Below are positions 24,372-31,667 of a stretch of 32,555 nucleotides of DNA, in pieces. The stretch lies in contig CACICY010000006.1 of the NCBI GenBank assembly GCA_902585265.1, positions 1-32,555 of the forward strand. Direction: 5' to 3'. A program made the position numbers and the translations under genes. How positions within the stretch are numbered: position 1 is the stretch's first letter; each line of letters starts with the position of its first letter. A model generated the notes under the pieces. The model was not told the DNA's origin. It searched no databases and saw nothing but the letters and a program-made list of their open reading frames with translations. This DNA is from an uncultured Pelagibacteraceae bacterium (lineage in GTDB: Bacteria; Pseudomonadota; Alphaproteobacteria; Pelagibacterales; Pelagibacteraceae).

Positions 24372-24400
24372 GAGCCCGCTAATTTCATAGCGGGCTCTTT
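24372..24400 (+). terminator. Rho-independent-type hairpin after dctP, system 2
   Basis: A perfect 9-bp GC-rich stem, GAGCCCGCT / AGCGGGCTC (24372-24380 with 24389-24397), encloses an 8-base loop and is followed by a short TTT. It starts 12 bases after the dctP stop. In this AT-rich DNA such a GC block is clearly selected. The weak T-tract leaves open termination, partial read-through into the dioxygenase gene, or 3'-end stabilisation of the dctP message. Confidence 0.75.
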
Positions 24401-24422
24401 CAAAATTAAGTATAATAATAAA

Positions 24423-25394
24423 ATGGCAGTAAAAGCTTTAAGTTATATTGGAGTTAATTCAGATAAATTTGAGGATTGGTCAGAGTACTCTCAAAAATAC
24501 CTCGGTATGCAACAGATGGACCGTGGAAAAAAAATTCTATCTTTTAGAATGGATGACCAAAAACAAAGGTTAACAATAACAGGTGAAAAAGGAGATGGAT
24601 TAGGATTTTTAGGATGGGAAGTTGAGAACAAGGAAGATCTTCAAACTTTTGCAAATAAATTAGAGGAAAATAAAATAGTAGTAAATCATGGCAAGACTTC
24701 TTTTGCTGACAAACGTTTTGTTGAGGATTTAATATATTTTAATGACCCACAAGGAAATCGAATAGAACTTGTTTATAAGCCTATGTTAGACACAGATCCT
24801 TTTAAACCAGGTAGACCAATTTCAGGATTTAAGACTGGAGCACTAGGGATGGGGCATGCAGTTGTACATGTTAAAAATATTGATGATTTAATTCCCTTTT
24901 ACAGAGACGTAATGGGATTTAAGATAAGTGATTATAGCCATACTCCAATATCTTTATGTTTTTTTCATGTTAATGGTAGACATCATAGTTTAGCTTTATT
25001 TGGCTCAGGTGGAACTGGTTTCCATCATTTTATGGTTGAATACAATAACTTAGACGATGTAGGTCAAGGTTATGATTTGTTACAATACAAAGATAATGCA
25101 ATTGCTTATACGATTGGACGGCATACCAATGATTATATGACTTCATTTTATTCAATTACACCTTCAGGATTTTTTATTGAAAATGGATGGGGTGGAAGGA
25201 TTATTAATCCAGACACATGGGAACCAATTGAAACATTTGAGGGGCCTAGTTTTTGGGGGCACGAGAGACTTTATTTACCTGATGATGAGAGAATGAAATT
25301 TAGAAATAAAAGACTGGAAACTGCTTCTCAAGGAAAACAGGCTCCATTGTTAATTGATTGTCCTTGGTTATATTCAAATATAATTAAAAAATAA
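24423..25394 (+). CDS. Two-domain extradiol (type I, VOC) ring-cleavage dioxygenase, BphC-like
   Basis: This 323-residue protein has two vicinal-oxygen-chelate modules: about 1-120 (degenerate) and about 140-270 (catalytic). The metal ligands are H145 (GMGHAVVHV), H202 (FHHFMVEY) and E253 (FFIENGWGG). The acid-base residues of BphC-type enzymes are also present: H188 (NGRHHSLAL), H234 (GRHTNDYMTSFY) and Y243. It should cleave a catechol-type ring adjacent to the hydroxyls using Fe(II) and O2. The following gene encodes an aromatic hydroxylase that could supply the diol. It begins 62 bases after dctP, downstream of a hairpin. The exact catechol (phenylpropanoid, biphenyl-like or other) cannot be read. 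Confidence 0.88.
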   Translation: MAVKALSYIGVNSDKFEDWSEYSQKYLGMQQMDRGKKILSFRMDDQKQRLTITGEKGDGLGFLGWEVENKEDLQTFANKLEENKIVVNHGKTSFADKRFVEDLIYFNDPQGNRIELVYKPMLDTDPFKPGRPISGFKTGALGMGHAVVHVKNIDDLIPFYRDVMGFKISDYSHTPISLCFFHVNGRHHSLALFGSGGTGFHHFMVEYNNLDDVGQGYDLLQYKDNAIAYTIGRHTNDYMTSFYSITPSGFFIENGWGGRIINPDTWEPIETFEGPSFWGHERLYLPDDERMKFRNKRLETASQGKQAPLLIDCPWLYSNIIKK

Positions 25395-25409
25395 TTTTTA
25401 AAAATATCA

Positions 25410-26870
25410 ATGAAAAAATTTGATGTCATAATAGTAGGATTAGGACCTGCAGGTGGGACTTTAGCAAACCTTCTTGCAATGCATGACTTTTCAATATTAA
25501 TTCTAGATAGAGAAAAAAGTTTTTATCCACTACCCAGAGCAGTTCATTTTGATGACGAAATAATGAGAGTATTTCAAACAATAGGAATTTCAAAAGAATT
25601 TTTGAAACATACTATAATTAATAAAGGTACTAAATTTGTTAATTCTAAAGATAAAGTAATTTTAGATTGGCCAAGACCAAAAAAAATTACAGAAAATGGA
25701 TGGTATCCAAGTTATAGATTTCATCAACCAGATCTAGAAAAAAAACTTAGAAAAAAATTAAAAAATTATAAAAAGGTCTCAATAGAACAAAATTCTGAAG
25801 TTAAAAAAATTAAAAATTTAAAAAATCATGTCGATATAACTTATTTAAATATAAATAATCACAAAAAGTATCTCGTAAGGTCAAAATACGTAATTGGTTG
25901 TGATGGTGCTAACTCTATAACCAGAAAACAAATGAAAACAAAAATGGATAATTTAGGTTTTACTCAAAAATGGGCAGTGGTTGATTTAATTTTGAAAAAG
26001 AAAAAAAATAATTTACCAGATAGAACAATTCAATATTCAAATCCAAAACAACCAGCAACATATTGTAGAAATGTCGGTAGACGCAGAAGATGGGAATTTG
26101 CAATTAAGAAAAATCATAGTGATAAAAAAGTTTTATCAGAAAATTATATTTGGAATTTTTTAAAGCCTTGGCTAAATAAAAGTGAAGCAATTATTGAGAG
26201 AAAAACAATTTATACATTTGAGTCTGCTATTGCTAGAAAATGGAGAAAAGGTAGAGTTTTTATAGCCGGGGATGCCGCTCATTTAATGCCACCATTTATG
26301 GGACAAGGAATGTGCGCTGGAATTAGAGATGCATCAAATTTAGCATGGAAAATTGCTAATTGTATAAGAAATAAATTTGATAAAACAATTTTAAATACAT
26401 ATCAATCAGAAAGATCTCTCAATGTTAAAGAATATATTGAAACCACTATGAGGATGGGAGAATTTGTAAATGCTGTAGAGTCCATTCAAATAACAGATAA
26501 TATAAAATCTGATAATAAAGGTATTAAAAGCATGCAGTCAATTAAACCTAAACTAGGAAAAGGCTTAGGTAATCTAAAGGATAAAAATAGAGGAAAAACT
26601 TTTCCTCAATTCAAACTTAAAAATAATAAAACCCTAGATGAATATTTTTCAAAAAAAGGAATTATAATTTTATCTTCAAATATAAACACTAAAACCTTAA
26701 AAAATTACACCATATTGAAAGCAAAGAATTTAAGTCATGTATCAAAATATTTAAGAAATATTAATTCAAAAGCTATTTTAGTAAGACCAGATAGATTTAT
26801 TTTAGCTTCAGCAAGATCAAATAAAGATGTTAGTTTACTATTTAAAAAATATTCCTCAATTTTAAGATAA
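25410..26870 (+). CDS. FAD-dependent aromatic monooxygenase, MhpA-like
   Basis: This 486-residue flavoprotein hydroxylase has the Rossmann motif VGLGPAGGTLANLLA at residues 9-23, LDREKSFYPLPRAVHFDDE (about 35-53, matching the 'R-A-hx-DDE' block of phenol and 3-hydroxyphenylpropionate hydroxylases), and VIGCDGANS (DG motif, about 161). RVFIAGDAAHLMPPFMGQGM (GD motif, about 281-300) follows. It inserts one oxygen into a phenol to give a catechol using NAD(P)H and FAD. It is 15 bases after the extradiol dioxygenase gene, so the pair is a hydroxylate-then-cleave unit. The C-terminal part (about 390-486) is Lys/Asn-rich and divergent. The stop overlaps the convergent DUF849 gene by nine bases. The actual phenolic substrate is undetermined. 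Confidence 0.85.
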   Translation: MKKFDVIIVGLGPAGGTLANLLAMHDFSILILDREKSFYPLPRAVHFDDEIMRVFQTIGISKEFLKHTIINKGTKFVNSKDKVILDWPRPKKITENGWYPSYRFHQPDLEKKLRKKLKNYKKVSIEQNSEVKKIKNLKNHVDITYLNINNHKKYLVRSKYVIGCDGANSITRKQMKTKMDNLGFTQKWAVVDLILKKKKNNLPDRTIQYSNPKQPATYCRNVGRRRRWEFAIKKNHSDKKVLSENYIWNFLKPWLNKSEAIIERKTIYTFESAIARKWRKGRVFIAGDAAHLMPPFMGQGMCAGIRDASNLAWKIANCIRNKFDKTILNTYQSERSLNVKEYIETTMRMGEFVNAVESIQITDNIKSDNKGIKSMQSIKPKLGKGLGNLKDKNRGKTFPQFKLKNNKTLDEYFSKKGIIILSSNINTKTLKNYTILKAKNLSHVSKYLRNINSKAILVRPDRFILASARSNKDVSLLFKKYSSILR

Positions 26871-27647
26871 GTTGAACATCTTATTTACAGCTAATATTTT
26901 TGAATGATTGTTCGGAGCAATTTCTCCATTTGGCATATACAAGGAATTTTCAAATCCTACTCTAATTTTACCACCTAGGTTAATTGCTTTTTGCAAACAA
27001 TTCATTTCTTCTTTTGCAAAAGCGCATATTGACCAATCCAAATTGACATTATTATTTTTCATTACTTTTAAAAACTCTGGAATTTTTTCTGGATAACTAA
27101 TTTTACCTGTGTAATGACCTATTACAAATAAGCACCAAGCTCCTTCAATTGGAATTTCTGCTTTATCTAAAAGGTTCACTAATAAGTCTACATCCTGTGG
27201 ATTGTACAAAATATGCTGTATTTTAGTTCCAGCTTCTGTCAAATATTTATATAATTTTAAATCTTCCTCTGTTGGGTTTCTAGAAGGTATTAATTCAGCT
27301 GTACCAATTGATGTCCCTGGTGGAGTAACATCATATGCAAGTTTCCTCATTTCCTCAGGTGAATACTTTCCAACTGCTTCAGTAGTTACCTGAATATGCA
27401 TTTTAGGAACCTGGTGTTCTAATTCATTTAATGCCTCTTTATAAAGTCCGGCATCTAAAACGTGCTCTCCTTTATCATTTCTTACATGAAGATGAATGGC
27501 TCCTGCTCCTGCTTCAAAACAGTTTTTAGCAACTTCAACCGTCTCTTTAATTGTCAAGGGAACTTCTGGATGATCTTTCTTCACTTTTCTTGCACCATTT
27601 GGAGCTACCATTAAGCTTGGTAATTTATCAGGTTGAAAAAAGGTCAT
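26862..27647 (-). CDS. BKACE (DUF849) family beta-keto acid cleavage enzyme
   Basis: This 261-residue TIM-barrel protein has VAPNGARK near residue 14, the zinc-binding GAIHLHVRN (H52, H54), QVTTEAVGKYSPEE, and GGKIRVGFENSLYMPNG near the C-terminus with E233 in place of the usual GLEDN glutamate. BKACE enzymes condense a beta-keto acid with acetyl-CoA and release acetoacetate plus a new CoA ester. The founding member, Kce, acts in lysine fermentation, and others act on carnitine and many beta-keto acids. It is slightly short for the family. It lies between the aromatic cluster and the aldolase/SpeDE genes and diverges from the latter across 45 bases. It could process a side-chain product of the aromatic route, but this is only positional. 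Confidence 0.88.
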   Translation of the reverse strand: MTFFQPDKLPSLMVAPNGARKVKKDHPEVPLTIKETVEVAKNCFEAGAGAIHLHVRNDKGEHVLDAGLYKEALNELEHQVPKMHIQVTTEAVGKYSPEEMRKLAYDVTPPGTSIGTAELIPSRNPTEEDLKLYKYLTEAGTKIQHILYNPQDVDLLVNLLDKAEIPIEGAWCLFVIGHYTGKISYPEKIPEFLKVMKNNNVNLDWSICAFAKEEMNCLQKAINLGGKIRVGFENSLYMPNGEIAPNNHSKILAVNKMFNLS

Positions 27648-27692
27648 AAATTAAATCTAATAAAAATAAAAAAATTAGTATACTTAAATAAA

Positions 27693-28322
27693 ATGAATTC
27701 ATCAAAAAAAGAAGTTATTAAATTTGCTAAAATGCTTAATGATACAAAACTATCAGCATTAAGATCTGGTAATATTTCAATAAGATACAAAAATGGTTTT
27801 TTAATAACGCCTTCAGGACAAAAGTATTCATCATTAAAGGAAAAGGATATTGTTTTTATAAATCTTAATGGTGATTATAATAAAAAACAAAGACCTTCAT
27901 CTGAATGGAGATTTCATCAAGATATTTATATTTCAAAAAAAAATGCTAAAGCAATAGTTCATTCTCATTCTACAAATGCAACAGCTCTATCAACTCATAA
28001 TAAGAAAATACCATCATTTCACTATATGGTCGCTTTAGCTGGTGGCACAGATATAAAGTGTGCAAAATATGCAACTTATGGAACTAGAGAACTATCAAAA
28101 AATATTCTTAAAGCTTTGATGAATAGATCAGCATGTTTAATAGCAAATCACGGGCAGATTGCATTTGGAAGTAGTCTAGAGGATGCATTTGAATTAGCTG
28201 AAGAAGTTGACAATCTAGCCAAACAATATATCAAAGCTCTCGTTTTAGGACGACCTAAACTTTTAACTTTAAATCAAATGAAAAAAGTTTTATCTAAAAG
28301 TAAAACTTATAAAAAAGATTAG
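27693..28322 (+). CDS. Class II aldolase/adducin family, FucA-like; possible methylthioribulose-1-phosphate aldolase
   Basis: This 209-residue protein resembles L-fuculose-1-phosphate aldolase. It shows SGNISIRY (phosphate site), LITPSG, SSEWRFH with catalytic Glu E71, VHSHS with zinc ligands H90 and H92, IPSFHYMVALAGG, KYATYGTRELS, and the third ligand H153 in ANHGQIAFG. The open frame extends upstream to 27633 but would overlap the divergent BKACE start; the ATG at 27693 gives the normal FucA N-terminus. Class II aldolases release DHAP from sugar phosphates. No fucose genes are nearby. The gene is one base from the SpeD-SpeE fusion, whose by-product methylthioadenosine is processed by MtnP/MtnA in this window, so an Ald2-type cleavage of methylthioribulose-1-phosphate is a good hypothesis. 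FucA-like aldolase is sure; substrate is not. Confidence 0.85.
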   Translation: MNSSKKEVIKFAKMLNDTKLSALRSGNISIRYKNGFLITPSGQKYSSLKEKDIVFINLNGDYNKKQRPSSEWRFHQDIYISKKNAKAIVHSHSTNATALSTHNKKIPSFHYMVALAGGTDIKCAKYATYGTRELSKNILKALMNRSACLIANHGQIAFGSSLEDAFELAEEVDNLAKQYIKALVLGRPKLLTLNQMKKVLSKSKTYKKD

Positions 28323-28323
28323 C

Positions 28324-29367
28324 ATGACAACGAAAGTTGGCGAACATATTACACTTGATATTATAGGCACTAAAAAAGAGTATGATCCTGTTTTTTTTGA
28401 AAAATTAGTTTACAAAATTGCTAAAATTGCAAAAGTAACTGTATTAGACATATCAAAATATAAGTTTGAACCACAAGGATTTACTCTAGTTGCACTTCTT
28501 GCAGAAAGTCACATAAGTTTTCATACATTCCCAGAAAAAGGTATTATTAGTTTCGATTTTTTTACATGTGCAAAAATTTCACCTTCTGTTGCTTTGGAAG
28601 TGATTAAAGATGAAATAGAGCATACAAATATAATTAAAAAAGAATTTGATAGAGATACAGTAGATCTTTATCATGATAACTATAGTTCACCTGGTTTAAA
28701 AAAATCATATGTAGTAAATAATGTTATTGAAAATTTTAAGTCAAGAGTAGGTCAACATATTGAGATACTAGAATTAGAACAATTTGGAAAAGCGTTGTTT
28801 ATAGATAATGAAATTCAAGTAGCAGAAAAGGATGAGTATCTTTATAGCTCTACTTTTGTAAAATCAGGACTTGACTTAAATTCATTTAAAGAAAAAGTAG
28901 CTATTATAGGTGGTGGAGATGGTGGTGTAGCAAGAGAGTGTATATCAAAAAATTTTAGCTTTATTGATTGGTATGAATTAGACCCAGAGGTAGTAGAAGT
29001 TTGTGATAAGCATCTAGGCAAAATAGGAGAAAAGGCTACAGAGAAAAATTCAGTAAAATGTGTATGGGGAGATGCATTTGAAAGCATCAAATCTGTCAAA
29101 GATGATACATATGATCAGATATATGTTGATTTAAATGATGATCAATATTGTATTGATTTAGCTGCTAAAAATATGAATTCTCTTTTAAGAATTTTAAAGC
29201 CAAAAGGAGTCATTACAGCTCAAGTTGGCAGCCAAGACAAAAAACCAAAACAAGTTGAAAATTGGTTAAGTATTTTTAATGAGAACTTTGGCAATACTAA
29301 ATTATCTAGAGTTTATATACCAAGTTTTGACTGCTCTTGGAATTTTTCTTCTTCAATAAACCATTAG
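28324..29367 (+). CDS. speD-speE: Fused S-adenosylmethionine decarboxylase - aminopropyltransferase (SpeD-SpeE)
   Basis: This 347-residue protein joins two polyamine enzymes. Residues 1-110 are a bacterial AdoMet decarboxylase: FEPQGFTLVALLAESHISFHTFPEKG contains the self-cleavage/pyruvoyl Ser S62 and processing His H67, and FFTCAK gives the catalytic Cys C82. Residues 118-347 are a spermidine-synthase fold: a beta-domain (HIEILELEQFGKALFIDNEIQ), then the AdoMet-binding AIIGGGDGGVARE (196-201), WYELDPEVVEV (E218) and the catalytic-loop Asp D269. It would decarboxylate AdoMet and pass the aminopropyl donor to an amine, releasing methylthioadenosine. Odd points: the usual D-S-x-D-P loop reads D-L-N-D-D, the usual Y-H-E-M reads Y-S-S-T, and HTWPE reads HTFPE. 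The acceptor amine may thus be unusual. One base separates it from the aldolase gene. Confidence 0.9.
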   Translation: MTTKVGEHITLDIIGTKKEYDPVFFEKLVYKIAKIAKVTVLDISKYKFEPQGFTLVALLAESHISFHTFPEKGIISFDFFTCAKISPSVALEVIKDEIEHTNIIKKEFDRDTVDLYHDNYSSPGLKKSYVVNNVIENFKSRVGQHIEILELEQFGKALFIDNEIQVAEKDEYLYSSTFVKSGLDLNSFKEKVAIIGGGDGGVARECISKNFSFIDWYELDPEVVEVCDKHLGKIGEKATEKNSVKCVWGDAFESIKSVKDDTYDQIYVDLNDDQYCIDLAAKNMNSLLRILKPKGVITAQVGSQDKKPKQVENWLSIFNENFGNTKLSRVYIPSFDCSWNFSSSINH

Positions 29368-29415
29368 AATTTTCTTTTTAAATCTAAAAAACTGTGAAAT
29401 AATTATTATTTTAAC

Positions 29416-29420
29416 GGAGG
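29416..29420 (+). promoter_or_regulatory. Strong Shine-Dalgarno site of the ABC binding-protein gene
   Basis: GGAGG lies five bases before the ATG of the solute-binding protein gene, the best canonical ribosome-binding site in the window. It fixes the start at 29426 and suggests high-level translation. Confidence 0.75.
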
Positions 29421-29425
29421 AAATA

Positions 29426-30253
29426 ATGAATGTAATAAAAAATATATTTTTAACAGTTTTGTTATCTTTATTTTTAATTAGTACATCTAATGCTGATAAA
29501 ATTAAGATTGGAACTGAAGGTGCTTATCCACCCTGGAATTCTAAAGATGCTTCAGGTAAACTTATTGGATTTGAGGTAGAGCTTGCATGGACACTTTGCA
29601 GATATATAGGTGAGCAGTGTGAAATCGTTGAGCAAGACTGGGATGGAATGATACCAGCTTTAACATCAAAAAAATTTGATGCTATAATGGCTGGGATGTC
29701 AATTACAGAGGAAAGAATGAAAACAATTAATTTTTCACAGGGATATGCGGATGAAGTAGCGTCTTTGGCTGTTATGAAAGGTTCAGACTTAGAGGGAATA
29801 GATACCCCAGAAGCAGTAAATTTAAATTTAGGTGGTTCATCTGTAAATAAAGCCATGAAAACTTTAACTTCAGCATTATCAGGAAAAACAGTTTGTACTC
29901 AAATTGGTACAATTCACCAAAACTTTCTTGAGTCTGGAGATGTAGGAAAAATAAATTTAAAAACTTACAAGACACAAGATGAGGTTAATCTTGATTTGAC
30001 TAACGGTAGATGTGATGTAGCTTTAGCTGCTGCGGTAGCATTTACTGACTATGCCGAAAAATCTGGCGAAGCCGTTGTACTTGTGGGACCAACTTTTTCA
30101 GGCGGTGCATTTGGTAATGGTGTAGGGGTAGGTATTAGAAAAGACGATACTAAACTCTTAAAAGCTTTTAACAAAGCTATCGATAAAGCAAGAAAAGATG
30201 GCCATATTAGCAGAATTGCTATCAAATGGTTCGGCTTTGATGCATCTATGTAA
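29426..30253 (+). CDS. ABC transporter substrate-binding protein, family 3 (ArgT/HisJ/OccT-like)
   Basis: This 275-residue protein has a signal peptide cleaved after about SNA (residue 23) and then the family-3 fold. IKIGTEGAYPPWNSKDASGKLIGFEVELA opens the mature protein. Next come EQDWDGMIPALTSKKFDAIMAGMSITEERM (about 71-100), CTQIGTIHQNFLE, and a C-terminal VGIRKDDTKLLKAFNKAID. This is the lysine/arginine/ornithine, histidine and opine receptor group. The ligand is probably a polar or basic amino acid or related amine. It heads an operon with two permeases and an amidase. The preceding gene makes polyamines, which invites but does not prove a link. A strong SD precedes it and a perfect hairpin follows it. 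Confidence 0.92.
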   Translation: MNVIKNIFLTVLLSLFLISTSNADKIKIGTEGAYPPWNSKDASGKLIGFEVELAWTLCRYIGEQCEIVEQDWDGMIPALTSKKFDAIMAGMSITEERMKTINFSQGYADEVASLAVMKGSDLEGIDTPEAVNLNLGGSSVNKAMKTLTSALSGKTVCTQIGTIHQNFLESGDVGKINLKTYKTQDEVNLDLTNGRCDVALAAAVAFTDYAEKSGEAVVLVGPTFSGGAFGNGVGVGIRKDDTKLLKAFNKAIDKARKDGHISRIAIKWFGFDASM

Positions 30254-30266
30254 TTAATTTTAGATA

Positions 30267-30291
30267 TGGCGACTATAATATATAGTCGCCA
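30267..30291 (+). promoter_or_regulatory. Perfect hairpin between binding-protein and permease genes
   Basis: TGGCGACTATA (30267-30277) pairs perfectly with TATAGTCGCCA (30281-30291) around a 3-base loop. It begins 13 bases after the binding-protein stop and ends only six bases before the permease ATG at 30298. It lacks a T-tract, so it is more likely a 3'-stability element or a translational brake than a terminator. It covers the place where a ribosome-binding site of the permease would lie. Confidence 0.75.
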
Positions 30292-30297
30292 ATCTAT

Positions 30298-30990
30298 ATG
30301 GAACTTCTTTCATTTGGAGATACTGGTTGGGGAGACGAACTCTTTTTAGCAACTTTAATGACCATTGCTGTTTCTATTGCAGCGATGGTAATAGGATTTT
30401 TATTCGCATTAATATTTACACCTTTAAAACTATCTAAAAAAAAATCACTTAATATCATTGGAAATTGTTACACTACTATTATTAGAGGGGTTCCAGAACT
30501 ATTAGTAATATACCTATTGTTTTTTGGTGGCACAGGAGCTGCAATGTATGTAGCTTCAATTTTTGGGTATGATGGCTATATTGAAATAAATGCATTTATA
30601 ACTGGTGCTCTTGCAATTGGGATTATCTCTGGAGCTTATTCTACTGAAGTTTTTAGAGGAGCCATATTATCAATTGATAAAGGTCAATTTGAAGCTTCAA
30701 AAGTTTTGGGAATTAAAAAAAATATTCAATTTTACAAAATTATTTTACCACAAATGTTGAGACTATCAATTCCTAACCTAAGTAATGTTTGGCAAATAAC
30801 TTTAAAAGATACTTCTTTGATTTCTGTAACAGGATTAGTAGAAATAATGAGGCAATCTTATATTGCCGCCGGTTCAACTAGGGATCCTTTATTTTTTTAT
30901 TCAGTAGCAGCTATCTTATACTTAATGCTTACTTTCTTAAGTATGAAATTAATTAATAAATTAGAAATAAAATATAGCAAAGGATACTGA
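30298..30990 (+). CDS. ABC transporter permease, HisQ/OccQ type
   Basis: This 230-residue protein has about five hydrophobic helices. It opens with the helix-1 pattern GWGDELFLATLMTIAVSIAAMVIGF and has the permease core YTTIIRGVPELLVIYLLFFGG near residue 57. The EAA-type coupling motif EASKVLGIKKNIQFYKIILPQMLRLSIPNLSNVW lies at about residues 131-164. It forms half of the inner-membrane channel of a polar amino-acid importer together with the next gene. Its ATG follows the hairpin closely and no Shine-Dalgarno sequence is visible. Its stop overlaps the start of the second permease by one base (TGATGG). The ATPase partner is not in the window. Confidence 0.92.
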   Translation: MELLSFGDTGWGDELFLATLMTIAVSIAAMVIGFLFALIFTPLKLSKKKSLNIIGNCYTTIIRGVPELLVIYLLFFGGTGAAMYVASIFGYDGYIEINAFITGALAIGIISGAYSTEVFRGAILSIDKGQFEASKVLGIKKNIQFYKIILPQMLRLSIPNLSNVWQITLKDTSLISVTGLVEIMRQSYIAAGSTRDPLFFYSVAAILYLMLTFLSMKLINKLEIKYSKGY

Positions 30991-31667
30991 TGGATATAAA
31001 ATTAATGATCAGTATTTTTCCAGACTTATTAAGTGGTGCAGTAATCACTCTTCAACTTTTAGTATCATCAATGTTTTTTGGATTAATAATAGGTTTAATT
31101 TTTGCAATTTTAAGAATTAATAAAAATCCAATAATTAATAAGTTTGCCTATGGTTACTCTTATTTTTTTAGAGGAACGCCTCTTCTTGTTCAATTATATT
31201 TAATATATTATGGGTTAGCTAATATAGAGTTTTTAAGAAATTCATTTTTTTGGGTAATAATAAAAGAACCATACTGGTGTGCAATTATTGCATTTTCTTT
31301 AAATACAGGAGCTTATACGTCCGAGATACTAAGATCAGCATTTCAGACAATTAAAAAAGGTTACATTGAAGCCGCTCAAAGTTTAGGTGTAACAAAAAAA
31401 ATAACTTTTTACAGAATTCAATTGCCCATAGCGATAAAACAATCACTTCCAGCATATGGGAATGAAATAATATTAATGTTGAAAGGTACTTCACTTGCAA
31501 GTGTTATAACAATTATGGATTTAATGGGTGAAGCTAGAAAAGTAAATGTTTTAACTTTTAAACCATTTGAAGCATTTATAACTGCAGGAATTATTTACTT
31601 ATTTATTACATTTATAATTCACAATATTATAAAGTATTTAGAAAAAAAATACGGATTTCAAACATGA
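30990..31667 (+). CDS. ABC transporter permease, HisM/OccM type
   Basis: This 225-residue protein is the second permease of the importer. It shows LLSGAVITLQLLVSSMFFGLIIG, SYFFRGTPLLVQLYLIYYGLA (about 55-75), and AFSLNTGAYTSEILRSAFQTIKKGYIEAAQSLG (about 104-136). The EAA coupling loop continues KKITFYRIQLPIAIKQSLPAYGNE. The family pairs with HisQ-type proteins to form the translocation pore for basic or polar amino acids and opines. It overlaps the upstream permease by one base and the downstream amidase gene by four (ATGA). No ATP-binding gene follows on this strand, so the transporter must use an ATPase encoded elsewhere. Confidence 0.92.
   Translation: MDIKLMISIFPDLLSGAVITLQLLVSSMFFGLIIGLIFAILRINKNPIINKFAYGYSYFFRGTPLLVQLYLIYYGLANIEFLRNSFFWVIIKEPYWCAIIAFSLNTGAYTSEILRSAFQTIKKGYIEAAQSLGVTKKITFYRIQLPIAIKQSLPAYGNEIILMLKGTSLASVITIMDLMGEARKVNVLTFKPFEAFITAGIIYLFITFIIHNIIKYLEKKYGFQT

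Noticed and set aside
27633..27692. Upstream start for the class II aldolase
   Set aside because: It would add about 20 Lys-rich residues and overlap the divergent BKACE start; the FucA family N-terminus matches the ATG at 27693.
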